DNA of 28,511 nt from a virus. Of the stretch, positions 1-7,988 are shown one piece after another (the stretch's first letter is position 1; each line of letters opens with the position of its first letter). The position numbers and the translations under genes were made by a program. The notes under the pieces are model-generated. The model saw only the letters and a program-made list of their open reading frames with translations. It ran no database searches and was not told where the DNA came from. The stretch is from positions 1 through 28,511 of the IMG/VR virus record IMGVR_UViG_3300047462_000720. One strand, written 5' to 3'.

Positions 1-15
1 TCAAAATGGCGCGTC

Positions 16-402
16 GTGTTGGTCAGAATTCAGGGCGTTATGTTAATCACAGCGATAAATAAAACGCTAATCGATCAAAAAACTCTCAAATTGCATCCAG
101 AGCCGTGCCTTTTCCTTGTGTTTTGTCCAGAAGAGGATGGAAGTCAGTCGAACGTCGCTGCCGGAAAACAGCTTTTAAAAGTGTCTTCCAAAGACGGATA
201 TCTTAACCTCCGCGATGGACCCGGCACTGGCCATACCTTAATATCATCTATGCCGGCTGGCTCTATCGTGCGACAGGTCGGCAGATGCGTAAAGGGCGAC
301 GATAATGTCACCCGCTTTAAGTGGTGCAACGTCGAATGGAATGGTAGCACCGGATGGGCATCGGCCTACGGGCTTGAACTTGCGGAGGCGAAACCGGAAT
401 GA
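16..402 (+). CDS. Bacterial SH3-domain protein, 5' end uncertain
   Basis: The C-terminal two thirds (about residues 57-122) match a bacterial SH3 (SH3b) fold: GYLNLRDGPGTGH, then a hydrophobic strand with SMPAGSIV, and a final WNGSTGWASAYGLEL. SH3b domains usually bind peptidoglycan or sit beside cell-wall enzymes; no catalytic domain is visible here. The first start is GTG at 16, but the frame is open to the window edge and an ATG at 40 is equally possible, so the N-terminus is unknown. No clear signal peptide is seen. The gene is on the plus strand, opposite to the late-type phage genes beside it. It may be a lysis accessory or a cargo gene; only the domain assignment is well supported. Confidence 0.65.
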   Translation: MLVRIQGVMLITAINKTLIDQKTLKLHPEPCLFLVFCPEEDGSQSNVAAGKQLLKVSSKDGYLNLRDGPGTGHTLISSMPAGSIVRQVGRCVKGDDNVTRFKWCNVEWNGSTGWASAYGLELAEAKPE

Positions 403-632
403 GGCATTAAATCGATGGTTGCGCGTCCATTGAGCTTCGGGACATGAACTTGAAGCTTTTGTTTCGGGTTCCGCGTTACCAAGCTTCGCTCTAGCCATCT
501 CGTCGAGCGGTCGCAAGTGACTGAGCCTTTCTTTTCGGCGCCGTCGGCCCGGTCGAAGCGCCACCATGAAAGCCGCAAGGAGTGCCTCGCCGTGTTTTCG
601 CCGCGCATCTGCGTTTCACAGCCCTCGTCTTG

Positions 633-2831
633 CTAAGCTGTTGCGTGCTCGGTGTGGTCATGGTCATAGCGGCTTCTGGCTAAGGCAATAAGCTGGCGCT
701 TCGTAAGGCCAAGCGGCGGATCGATATGCCCCTCGTTGACGGCCTTCCCCAGAAAATGAACCGCCCAAATGTCATGCTTCGTTTGTTCATGCCGATTTCG
801 GGCCGTAGCCAAAGCCTGCCTCGCGTAGGGGTTTGCATTGTGCCCGTTGGCCCTCTCGAAGCGCTCGATTTGAGCAACCTCCTTGTGAAGGTCGGCTTCA
901 AGACTTTTTGCCACCGTAGAGAGCGCGGAATTCATCGCGTGGGTCTTCGAGCGGACACCGCCTCCCGATGCGAAAGCCTGCGCGTCATGGCCGTGTGCGT
1001 GACCGGGATTGTATCGGCTGCGAGCAAGCCGGATAAGGCTTTCGCGAGCGAGGTGGAGTTGAGGCATGTGATTACCCTCTTCGACCTCACGGCCCAATGA
1101 GTTCAACGCCATGACATCTTGCGCAAGGGCTTCCCTTTTCGCTTTGGCGCGCTTGATCATGGTCTCGGAATGCAGGTTTGGCGCCCGGAAGTGCTTGCTT
1201 TCGAAGTTGGACAGCAAGCGCGTGGCTTCCTTGAGTTCACCCTCCAAGCCCTTTCGCACCTCCAAAATGGCGCGAAGCAATGATTTCGTTTTGTGGTCTT
1301 GGCCTGCGTGAAGAGCGCCGCCTCGGGAGAAGCCTTCTTGCGGAGCCTGCGCTTCTTTCAGAATGTCGCCGGCATCTTGAATATCTTCTCTAATCGAAGG
1401 GCCGATCATTGCCGCTGGCCTTGGGAGAGGAGTATTATTGCCTGCGGCGACTTGATCAATGCCCCCTGGGCGCTCTCCTGAAAGGCGTACAGCGCGTTTT
1501 ACAGGATCTTCCTCCCGGCGATGCTCCATGAAGGCTCGCATGGGATGATCGCGGCGCTCGATTTCCTTGCGGCCTCTATCCCAATATTCGGAATCCGCAA
1601 GGTCTTCGTCGGAGGGGTTGTAACCTTCGATGGCTGCGCGGCCAATATCGGCGGTCAGTCGAGCTGGGCCAACATAGGGCCCTAGATAACTTGCCTCGTT
1701 CGCGGCTTCTCCCAAGAAGCGTCCCGTATGAGGCGGAAGCCTTATGCCGCCATCTTCATCAAGGCCAGAAGACCCTCCATCGCCTCCGGGGCCTTCTTCA
1801 CGCCCCTTGGCCGCCCGTAGTGCGCTTTGAATGGCTTCGTCTTGGGCGCTTCTTGCTTCGGCAGGCGTCGAATACATGGATGACAAAGCTGCCCCACCAA
1901 GTAACCCGGCGCCGACTAGACCGGGAAGGCGCCGGTAAGGAGGACTAAACGCCTTTGAAACCGAGCTTATATCCCTCGGATTGAACCGATCATGGCTTGC
2001 CAGGATTTCATCGACAACGGACTTCGGCGTATTCGGGTTATTGAGGACGGATTCTATGATCTTTCTGTTCTCAGCCAAGTCTTTCCCAGGAGGAATGCCA
2101 AGCCGATTGAGAATTTGAACGGCGGCCTCTTTTGGCCGGAGGTCTCGGCCACGTAAGTCGAAATCGCTAGGTCCTTGGCTTTTCGGCGGCACTGCATCGT
2201 TGCTGCTGCCGCCGCCAGAACCCTCTTCTGGAGGTGCGCCCTTTGCGGCTTTAAATATTCCTCCGAGGACAGATCCAGCGCCCCATCCTTCGCCCACGTT
2301 TCCCCAAAATCTGTCAACATCCGCGCCTTCAGGGTCTGTCTTTTCTATCTCGCCAGCTCGCTTTAACGCTCCATACCCGAGCAAACCTGTTGCAAGGCCT
2401 TCCGCTATATACGGGGTCAAAATGCGCGCCGTGCTGGCTCCGGGTTTTGGCGTATCAGCAAAACGGTTAAACATTGTCGAAACCACGCCGGGAATAAGCG
2501 CGGCTGGTTCGCCTCCATATTTTCGATACCAATCATGCGTCGGTCCCTCTAGATATCTTTGATTTTTCCCGAGCGCGTTGGTTGTCAGTTCAGTTTCCGC
2601 AGCGCCTGCCTTCAGCATTTTGCCCTGCGGACCTTCATCAAAGGCCTTTAGCTGGTCGTCAATTTTCTGGTTCTGTTCCTTGAATGCTGCTTCGCCGCCG
2701 ACAGCCGGATTCCATATCCATTTTTCGTTGCCGTTTTTATCCAGCACCTTTTTTTGAAAATCGGTCGCAGGTCTGCGCCTCCGGTCAATTTCTTGCCTTT
2801 GTTCAAGAAGCTTGTTAATATCAATAGGCAT
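633..2831 (-). CDS. Probable large phage virion-associated (internal/ejection-type) protein with duplicated C-terminal module
   Basis: This is a 732-aa protein without a recognisable enzymatic motif. It has Gly/Ala-rich hydrophobic stretches (AEGLATGLLGYGAL and GLVGAGLLGGAAL) separated by charged, low-complexity segments. That composition is typical of internal or ejection proteins of alphaproteobacterial phages. Residues about 501-619 and 620-732 are two copies of one helical module; both start with a Phe-x-x-Gly-Gly motif (FSRGGA, FASGGG) and end in LARSRY followed by a His-rich tail. The ATG start at 2831 has a GGAG-like sequence close by. It follows the 707-aa zincin-like protein in the same direction. 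The virion role is inferred from composition and context, not from a named family. Confidence 0.6.
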   Translation of the reverse strand: MPIDINKLLEQRQEIDRRRRPATDFQKKVLDKNGNEKWIWNPAVGGEAAFKEQNQKIDDQLKAFDEGPQGKMLKAGAAETELTTNALGKNQRYLEGPTHDWYRKYGGEPAALIPGVVSTMFNRFADTPKPGASTARILTPYIAEGLATGLLGYGALKRAGEIEKTDPEGADVDRFWGNVGEGWGAGSVLGGIFKAAKGAPPEEGSGGGSSNDAVPPKSQGPSDFDLRGRDLRPKEAAVQILNRLGIPPGKDLAENRKIIESVLNNPNTPKSVVDEILASHDRFNPRDISSVSKAFSPPYRRLPGLVGAGLLGGAALSSMYSTPAEARSAQDEAIQSALRAAKGREEGPGGDGGSSGLDEDGGIRLPPHTGRFLGEAANEASYLGPYVGPARLTADIGRAAIEGYNPSDEDLADSEYWDRGRKEIERRDHPMRAFMEHRREEDPVKRAVRLSGERPGGIDQVAAGNNTPLPRPAAMIGPSIREDIQDAGDILKEAQAPQEGFSRGGALHAGQDHKTKSLLRAILEVRKGLEGELKEATRLLSNFESKHFRAPNLHSETMIKRAKAKREALAQDVMALNSLGREVEEGNHMPQLHLARESLIRLARSRYNPGHAHGHDAQAFASGGGVRSKTHAMNSALSTVAKSLEADLHKEVAQIERFERANGHNANPYARQALATARNRHEQTKHDIWAVHFLGKAVNEGHIDPPLGLTKRQLIALARSRYDHDHTEHATA

Positions 2832-2845
2832 GGAGTTCTCCGATC

Positions 2846-2953
2846 ATGTCTCGATTTACTGAGTCCGTTGGCGGTCTAAGTAATTGGAAATTTCCGTTAA
2901 TTGCGACGGCTGTCTGGGCTGTTATCTTTTTTGCGCTCTATCTTTCTCATTGA
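2846..2953 (+). CDS. Possible small single-span membrane protein (35 aa)
   Basis: An ATG preceded by GGAG (10-nt spacing) opens a 35-residue frame. Its second half is a clean membrane segment, FPLIATAVWAVIFFALYL, after a short polar N-terminus with one Lys. It lies in the gap between two large minus-strand late genes but on the plus strand, which argues for caution. A 17-bp palindrome (CTTTCTCA-T-TGAGAAAG, 2942-2958) overlaps its stop codon. If real it could be a holin-like or other phage membrane peptide. There is no family assignment. Confidence 0.33.
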   Translation: MSRFTESVGGLSNWKFPLIATAVWAVIFFALYLSH

Positions 2954-3002
2954 GAAAGTCGAAAATCATAACGAGACAACCCGCACAGCCGTTTAACAGT
3001 CT

Positions 3003-5126
3003 TCATTCGAGCAACCCTTTCCGACGCAGTTCCTGAATGATATCCGGCGCGACCGGTTCGCGTGGCTCCAATTGCGGTCTTAGAAGCCTGACGATCTGCT
3101 GTTCGAAAGGCACGTCCTCAGTCTCCCATGGCGGCTTGGCGCGCCGCTCCTCCGGCGTCATGTTCAGCCGCTTCTCGACATTTCGAGCCTCGACTTCACC
3201 GGCTAACCTCTCATAGAGGCCGACCCGAGCTTCGCTTGGATGCGTTTGGTAGACGCCAAAGATATCGTCTGGATTGTCTTCTAGCTCCTGATAGAGGCGT
3301 GCTCGCTCGCCAGCGACCTGCTCGGGCGTGAACAGCTCGGGACTGCCGCCAGGGGTGAAGCCTTCGCGCATTTGCACAGCGTGCTGAAGCTCATGCGCCA
3401 GTGTGGATTTGGCATCAGCCGGTGACCGGCCCTTTGCCCGGATGTAACCCGTGCGCATGACCGGGTGCATTGTGTCCGGGTCAAAATCGCGAGCGGCCTG
3501 GACGTAGGCACCTTCATTGCTCGGCCCTATCGACCCCTGAATTCGCTCCGGAAATTCATAGGCTCGCTTCAACATAGGGTGCGCGAAAGCGCTAAAAGTC
3601 GTGGGCCGGTAACCCTTTGGGTTCTCGTTGACTCTGCGCAGGTCCAATTTGTCATCTGGGATTTCGAAACGCCATCGCCCGTCAATGCCACGAAACCATC
3701 CTGTCTCACGCCAGATATCATCACGGGTGCGGCCGGCCGCTTCAAGCTCCTTGGCTCGGTCCATCGCTTTGAGATCGGCCGATCGAGCGCGAGGCCCGGC
3801 GAATATGTAGGCGGGACCCGAAGCATTTTCCCTTACAATTTGCTTTTCAAATGGATGGCTTTGCGTTTCCCATGGTGGTGTCTCCCGGCGTTCGTCCGGC
3901 GTCATGTCGCGGCGCGTTTGCACGTTGCGGGCTTCGACTTCCGCCGCGTTCCGGCGATAGCGATTGAAGGCAATTCCGTCTACCCAGGACGATGGCATGA
4001 AACGGCCAAGAGTTGTGTCTTCGAGGCGTTCGGCTTCTTGATACGGACTAAGCGGCGTTGCGAAGCCTTCACGTTGCTGAATGGCGTGCTGAAATTCGTG
4101 CAAGCTAACGCTTCTAGGGTCTATCGTTTCGGGCGCGTCCGCCCTCACTGCAAGATGTCTACTCTCAGGATCATACGCACCCCCTGGGATTATTTCGCCC
4201 GGTCCATAATTTGCCGGGTTCGGCCGGAAATATTCGAGCTTGCTTTCCCTTAATTCGGGGTAGGCATTGAACAGCTCGGGATGGTCAAGAAATTCCGACG
4301 CTTGCCCAACGCGGGCTTTACCAAGCGGTACACTCTGCCAGTCCGGGCCTTTCCATATCGCTCCATTATCGGGGATTTCGAAACGCCATTTCTGATCAAG
4401 CGGATGCTGAAACCAGCCGGTTTCTTTGAAAATGGTATCCGCGTCATGCCCGGCAGCCTGCATCGATTTCGCGGCGTTCAGCTTGTCAAGGTTCGCGGTT
4501 TTGGCGGATGGCCCCGCCAACATGCCGACTGCTGGTGCCACATTTTCGAGATAGTTTTGCGCTGACGGCGATGGTTTTCCGGCAAATGGATTTATGAGCT
4601 GGTTTACGACTTCGACGCCTGTCCCAATAGGATTTGAACGGGATGGCGCTGGGGTAGCATTATCTCCTTGCTGTTTTCGTACACGGTCAAGCCCCTCTTG
4701 CAGCGAAAAGGGAACGTCAATCAGAGGGTTCAAGCGAGGAACTTCCGAGAACGCGTTATAAAGCCGCTTCGAACTCTCCGGTGCATAGCCTTCCCATTGC
4801 CGATTTTCCCAGTCCGAAACAGAGTTGGCTGCACCAAGGATGCCCTGTTTGAGGTAATCCGCTGCTGGCGATTTTAATCCTGTTCCGCCTTGAGGGGATG
4901 GCATGCCGGTCGGATCGAGGCCTTCATAAGTGTCGTAAGCCGCCATCGGCAGGGCTGGAATGGGGTTTACCCTTAGGCCCTGCTCTCCGGAGTCTGAAAA
5001 CGAGTTGATGAGGTTAGCCGCTCTGCGCTTCCACGCGTCCAAGCTGAGCATGCCGCCGTCTGGCGTACCATTCGTGTATTGGTCTTCGAACGGGTCATGA
5101 TCGACCTGAGCGGTTTGGTCGGTCAT
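3003..5126 (-). CDS. Phage polyvalent-type protein with two tandem HExxH zincin-like domains
   Basis: This is a 707-aa protein. The N-terminal 200 residues are a Pro/Gly-rich virion-like region. Two homologous units follow (about 212-432 and 450-682). Each starts with ETGWF and WRFEIPD, carries a zinc-metallopeptidase motif (HEFQH at 343-347; HELQH at 578-582) followed by REGF, and ends with EVEARNV, an MTP(D/E)ERR segment, PPWET and a QIVR segment. The Glu residues of EVEARN are candidates for the third zinc ligand. The architecture resembles zincin-like domains of the large polyvalent proteins of phages and conjugative elements. The ATG at 5126 overlaps the stop of the preceding gene (ATGA), so translation is coupled. 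A packaged peptidase or processing enzyme is plausible; the substrate is unknown. Confidence 0.65.
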   Translation of the reverse strand: MTDQTAQVDHDPFEDQYTNGTPDGGMLSLDAWKRRAANLINSFSDSGEQGLRVNPIPALPMAAYDTYEGLDPTGMPSPQGGTGLKSPAADYLKQGILGAANSVSDWENRQWEGYAPESSKRLYNAFSEVPRLNPLIDVPFSLQEGLDRVRKQQGDNATPAPSRSNPIGTGVEVVNQLINPFAGKPSPSAQNYLENVAPAVGMLAGPSAKTANLDKLNAAKSMQAAGHDADTIFKETGWFQHPLDQKWRFEIPDNGAIWKGPDWQSVPLGKARVGQASEFLDHPELFNAYPELRESKLEYFRPNPANYGPGEIIPGGAYDPESRHLAVRADAPETIDPRSVSLHEFQHAIQQREGFATPLSPYQEAERLEDTTLGRFMPSSWVDGIAFNRYRRNAAEVEARNVQTRRDMTPDERRETPPWETQSHPFEKQIVRENASGPAYIFAGPRARSADLKAMDRAKELEAAGRTRDDIWRETGWFRGIDGRWRFEIPDDKLDLRRVNENPKGYRPTTFSAFAHPMLKRAYEFPERIQGSIGPSNEGAYVQAARDFDPDTMHPVMRTGYIRAKGRSPADAKSTLAHELQHAVQMREGFTPGGSPELFTPEQVAGERARLYQELEDNPDDIFGVYQTHPSEARVGLYERLAGEVEARNVEKRLNMTPEERRAKPPWETEDVPFEQQIVRLLRPQLEPREPVAPDIIQELRRKGLLE

Positions 5127-5467
5127 GGCGCAGCCTGCGGCCTCTTAGAGGCCTCGAAGCGCTTCCGGCCTTCGCTGATCTTGAGTTTGGTCTCGTTGCT
5201 CTGACAACGGCTTTCAGGAGGGCGCCGCTTCTGGGCTTCGACGATGCGAGCCCGGCCTTCGGGGGAAAGAGGCCGGCCGTTTGCCCAGCGTGTCTCCCAA
5301 AGGTGCTGCATGGTCTCGCGCGCGCGTACTGCTTGGCGTTCTCTTGCCTCGGGCGTCGAAGGTCCGCCAGGCACGATGCCGGAGTGAACGGCGCAAAATC
5401 CCGTCTTAAGCGACTGCGCTTTGCAGGGCTCGCCGCGCCGGGTTTTCGCTTGGCATCTCGGACGCAT
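5123..5467 (-). CDS. Small Cys/His zinc-finger-type phage protein (HGG-like family)
   Basis: The conserved core is RCQAKTRRGEPCKAQ followed by GFCAVHSG, a Cys-x(n)-PC-x(n)-C-xx-H arrangement like the small HGG-motif proteins common near phage packaging genes. A Lys/Arg-rich helical C-terminus follows. I chose the internal ATG at 5467 (GGAG about 12 nt upstream) because the open frame further upstream gives unrelated Arg/Phe-rich sequence. The stop overlaps the start of the next gene by ATGA. The window holds a second member of the family at 15222-15518. Function is not known; zinc and nucleic-acid binding are inferred. Confidence 0.6.
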   Translation of the reverse strand: MRPRCQAKTRRGEPCKAQSLKTGFCAVHSGIVPGGPSTPEARERQAVRARETMQHLWETRWANGRPLSPEGRARIVEAQKRRPPESRCQSNETKLKISEGRKRFEASKRPQAAP

Positions 5468-5660
5468 GCCGCGCGGCAGCTCCGTCAGCTTCAATTCCGC
5501 TGGTATTTGCACGTTCACGCCCCGTAAGGCGCAGATATTCCACGAAGTCCGCAGCGGCGCGCGGCGGGAACGAAAAACAAAAGGTCGAAAAATTCCTGCG
5601 CAGTTGATTATGCCAAACAAATATCATGCTTACGCGCGTATTTCAAATAAAAAGATGTAA

Positions 5661-5698
5661 CAACACCGCGAGTTTAACATGGTTTGGTTGCGGTGTTG
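5661..5698 (-). terminator. Inverted repeat, possible terminator after the 5721-6077 gene
   Basis: CAACACCGC and GCGGTGTTG form a perfect 9-bp stem around a 20-nt loop. On the minus strand the hairpin lies just after the stop at 5721 and is followed by TTACATCTTTTTATT. The loop is long and the T-run is displaced, so this is a weak terminator candidate; it could instead be an operator. Confidence 0.35.
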
Positions 5699-5720
5699 CT
5701 TGCCTAAACTGTGCTTTGCT

Positions 5721-6077
5721 TCATTCAGGCGCTGTTTTTTGTTCCAACTCTATGGCTGCCCCTGCAGTGGCAAGCCTCAACAGCGCCGTCTCAAGCAGTT
5801 TGGCCGCAGCCTCGAAAAATTCCTGCGCGCCAATCAGATCCGAAACAAGACAATCCCCTAAAGGCTTTTCACCGCCCACAAAATCAGTCTGGCTAGCCAA
5901 GCCTTTAACCTTCTCCTCAAGCCGGGACTTATCGAGTTCCAAAAGGCGCAAGCCGAATTGTAGCATAGTCAGGTGATGCGCGGCGCATTCAGCGGAAGGC
6001 TGTTTGATCGGCGGGACGGGCTCGAATTCAACAGCCGCCCAGGTGGCGAGTTCCGAGGGCGTTTCGTTAGACAGCAT
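5721..6077 (-). CDS. Hypothetical phage protein, helical
   Basis: This 118-aa protein has no recognised family. The C-terminal half (QFGLRLLELDKSRLEEKV onward) is Leu/Glu/Ala-rich and probably forms an alpha-helical bundle. The ATG at 6077 is preceded by a strong ribosome-binding site (GGGGGAGGTG, 5-6 nt before the start), which supports it as a real gene although it overlaps the upstream gene by 109 nt in another frame. It lies in a minus-strand run of small unknown genes upstream of the zincin-like protein. Confidence 0.55.
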   Translation of the reverse strand: MLSNETPSELATWAAVEFEPVPPIKQPSAECAAHHLTMLQFGLRLLELDKSRLEEKVKGLASQTDFVGGEKPLGDCLVSDLIGAQEFFEAAAKLLETALLRLATAGAAIELEQKTAPE

Positions 6078-6619
6078 GGCGCACCTCCCCCTGAGAGCGA
6101 GGTCTTTGCGCTCCTGATCAAATCCGCCGCTCTAAGGAGAACGGCTTCATCGGTCCACTCCTCGGACTCACGATAACTCGCAAGGCCAAGGTCTTCGGCC
6201 TTGATTCCCGCTTCCTTTTCAAGAAACCCCGTCACTGCGCTAATTAACCGTTCGACGGCCTCCGACTCCTCTTGGCCAGCATTGGCCGTCCGGTGGCCGA
6301 CGAGAAGCGTCAAAATATAGGCTTCGCGCAGAGTGTTGGGCACCTCATAGCTTACCGCATCTTCGAGCGCCGCCTTACGACTCCACACCATTCGTTCTCT
6401 GGCTTGAAGGTTAAAGATAAGGGGGCGGGCTCGCTTGGCGTCCTCCCCTTCACCATTCTCAATCTCGCTAAGTCGCACCCTAAGCGCTTCAATCTGTTCC
6501 CCGAGCGCCTGGAGTTTGGCGATCTCAGCCGCGAAGTCTTCAATGCGGCTAGGCTTTTCCGTGGGAATAAGCGCCCGTTTTTCGGCCCGGCGCGGTTCGA
6601 TACGGTCGGAAGTAATCAT
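5969..6619 (-). CDS. Hypothetical phage protein, coiled-coil N-terminal region
   Basis: This 216-aa protein has the start ATG at 6619 with GAGGAG about 8 nt upstream. Residues about 25-95 are rich in heptad-like Glu/Lys/Leu (IAKLQALGEQIEALRVRL) and likely coil; a second helical region spans about 110-175. The last 35 residues, where the frame overlaps the next gene, turn into a Pro/Ser/Arg/Asn-rich stretch (SPPGRLLNSSPSRRSNS) that looks like translation of the wrong frame. The true C-terminus may therefore be altered by a frameshift, or the two genes may really overlap. No family recognised. Confidence 0.55.
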   Translation of the reverse strand: MITSDRIEPRRAEKRALIPTEKPSRIEDFAAEIAKLQALGEQIEALRVRLSEIENGEGEDAKRARPLIFNLQARERMVWSRKAALEDAVSYEVPNTLREAYILTLLVGHRTANAGQEESEAVERLISAVTGFLEKEAGIKAEDLGLASYRESEEWTDEAVLLRAADLIRSAKTSLSGGGAPCCLTKRPRNSPPGRLLNSSPSRRSNSLPLNAPRIT

Positions 6620-6691
6620 TTACATCTCCTCAATACGAAAGGGCAAGTCTGCGCTTTGAGCGAAAGCTCTGCTATAGCGCGAGGGTAACAG

Positions 6692-6895
6692 TCAGGAAAG
6701 ATCGCCGCCGGGCCGGGCAAGGATGATCCGCGCCACATAATCCGCCTCGTTATCGAGGCGGTTGCTGATCTCGCCAACGCGAGCGGCCAGATCGGCATCT
6801 TCGGCGCGGAAGAAATCGCGGACGCCTTCGCAGAGCGCCCTGGCTTGCCGCAAGAAGCTCGCGGCGACTTTCAGTTCTTGGAGACTTAGAGGCAT
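6692..6895 (-). CDS. Hypothetical 67-aa protein
   Basis: The ATG at 6895 has AAAGGA about 7 nt upstream. The product is short, soluble and helical (LQELKVAASFLRQARALCEG), with an acidic middle. An upstream extension of the frame exists but runs through the divergent promoter region and is rejected. It is transcribed divergently from the XRE gene, so the operator pair at 6980-7020 may control both. No family recognised. Confidence 0.5.
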   Translation of the reverse strand: MPLSLQELKVAASFLRQARALCEGVRDFFRAEDADLAARVGEISNRLDNEADYVARIILARPGGDLS

Positions 6896-6977
6896 GTTCG
6901 GTCCTTTCGGGCAAAGCTTCGCCGTTCGCCGAATCCTGGGGAATTCGGTGGTTTTTCCCTGTATCGAGAAGCGAAAT

Positions 6978-7022
6978 CTTGATACGTTCAGGATCATAAG
7001 GCATGATACTAAACGCATCAAG
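6978..7022. promoter_or_regulatory. Double operator in front of the XRE gene
   Basis: Two 17-bp dyads of the form TGAT-N9-ATCA lie at 6980-6996 and 7004-7020, 24 bp apart centre to centre. Together they form a larger imperfect inverted repeat: arms 6978-6997 and 7003-7022 match at 17 of 20 positions around a 5-bp spacer. The right arm touches the ribosome-binding site and the XRE start codon follows 5 nt later. The geometry fits autoregulation by the XRE protein and control of the divergent gene at 6895. The binding protein is inferred from position. Confidence 0.65.
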
Positions 7023-7027
7023 AGGCA

Positions 7028-7261
7028 ATGCCGACAATTGAACAGATAAAGGCAGCGAGGGCGTTGCTGGGCTGGTCGCAGGAGGATTTGGCCGCTCAAT
7101 CGAGCGTATCAGTTCCAACAATTAAACGCTTGGAAGCGCCGGGGAAATTTCGGGTTTCAGATGAAGCGAAGGCCAAAATCGTCAGCGCACTTCAGGCAGC
7201 CGGCATAGAATTCACAAACGGCAAGAAGCCGGGCGTTCGGTTAAACAAGGGGGGAAGCTGA
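7028..7261 (+). CDS. XRE-family helix-turn-helix regulator
   Basis: This 77-aa protein is almost entirely one Cro/CI-type HTH: IKAARALLGWSQEDLAAQSS, then VSVPTIKRLE as the recognition helix, and a C-terminal KIVSALQAAGIEFTNG segment, common in short alphaproteobacterial XRE regulators. A purine-rich AAGAGG just before the ATG overlaps the operator. It is the first gene of a plus-strand run with the genes at 7263 and 7752, opposite to most of the element. It probably represses its own operon and the divergent minus-strand gene. It could also be the antitoxin-like partner of the next gene, but nothing in that gene identifies a toxin. Confidence 0.85.
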   Translation: MPTIEQIKAARALLGWSQEDLAAQSSVSVPTIKRLEAPGKFRVSDEAKAKIVSALQAAGIEFTNGKKPGVRLNKGGS

Positions 7262-7262
7262 G

Positions 7263-7688
7263 ATGAATGATTTGATAGATAACCTCAAACGAATGGGCCG
7301 TTGGTTAGACGCGGAATCCGTCCGTCTATTTCACGAGGTCGCATTACGAGGCCACATCTTACGAAGTGAGTTCGACGACGAGGTTTTGATCGAGAGGTTC
7401 GGGATGGACTATTGGACCGTCACGCCCTTTGATGAGAATGGCCAGCCGTGCGGAGAGTCCCTAGCCATGGCATACTTCGCTTTCGACGATGGCGACATCG
7501 AAGGATGGCTCAAGCGGACGCCGGTTATCTACACCGAGGCAGACATTCCGGCCCGCATCAAGTCTATGGATGTTTACGGTCGAACCTCCGATGAGGAGCG
7601 CGAGGCCGACAAGGCGCGCCGAGAGAGGGAAATGCGCGAATACGAATACGAATTAATGCTGTGCCAAGCTGACGGCACTATGCACTGA
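7263..7688 (+). CDS. Hypothetical acidic protein downstream of XRE regulator
   Basis: This 141-aa, mostly acidic protein begins 1 nt after the XRE stop, so the two are almost certainly cotranscribed. The C-terminal region is a highly charged helix (SDEEREADKARREREMREYE) ending near Cys and His residues. No catalytic motif or known family is visible. The tight link to a small XRE regulator makes a regulator/effector pair possible, without further support. Confidence 0.6.
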   Translation: MNDLIDNLKRMGRWLDAESVRLFHEVALRGHILRSEFDDEVLIERFGMDYWTVTPFDENGQPCGESLAMAYFAFDDGDIEGWLKRTPVIYTEADIPARIKSMDVYGRTSDEEREADKARREREMREYEYELMLCQADGTMH

Positions 7689-7751
7689 ATGGGGATGTGC
7701 CCGGCGTGCGCAGGCACTTGCGTTAAGACTGGCAGAAGGGCACAATTCACC

Positions 7752-7988
7752 ATGGCTGACGAACCGGAAAATCATACGCTCCGGCTGCTTCGCGAAATCC
7801 GCGAAGAGCAAACCTCGTTCCGTGCCGAGATGCAAATCGCGGTGGTCACTCTTTCGGCCGATCTAAAGATCGTCAAAGAGAAGGTCGAGTCGATCGATGA
7901 CCGGCTCGAAACGATCGAAGGGCGGATGAATTCGGTGGAGCGCCGGCTGGGCCGCATCGAGACCCATACCGGCATGGTGAAGGCTTGA
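7752..7988 (+). CDS. Small coiled-coil protein
   Basis: From the ATG at 7752 (AGAAGGG about 11 nt upstream) the frame gives 78 residues. After a short polar start it is an almost continuous coiled coil: LRLLREIREEQ, then repeated KEKVESIDDRLETIEGRMNS heptads. Small coiled-coil proteins of this type are frequent in Hyphomicrobiales accessory DNA; the role is unknown. A longer reading from 7689 would add a Cys-rich N-terminus without a ribosome-binding site, so I prefer the shorter form. Confidence 0.6.
   Translation: MADEPENHTLRLLREIREEQTSFRAEMQIAVVTLSADLKIVKEKVESIDDRLETIEGRMNSVERRLGRIETHTGMVKA

Noticed and set aside
582-683. Plus-strand 33-aa hydrophobic frame (GTG start) resembling a small lipoprotein or membrane peptide.
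   Set aside because: The AAGG motif touches the start codon with no spacing, an alternative frame is equally open, and its end lies inside the 732-aa gene.
3465-4253. Plus-strand frame of 262 codons opposite the zincin-like gene.
   Set aside because: No ribosome-binding site or motif; the opposite frame carries two HExxH domains with repeated flanks.
5606-5660. Short plus-strand frame ending YARISNKKM, similar to the start of serine recombinases.
   Set aside because: Only 16 residues from its ATG, with no following recombinase sequence; chance match.
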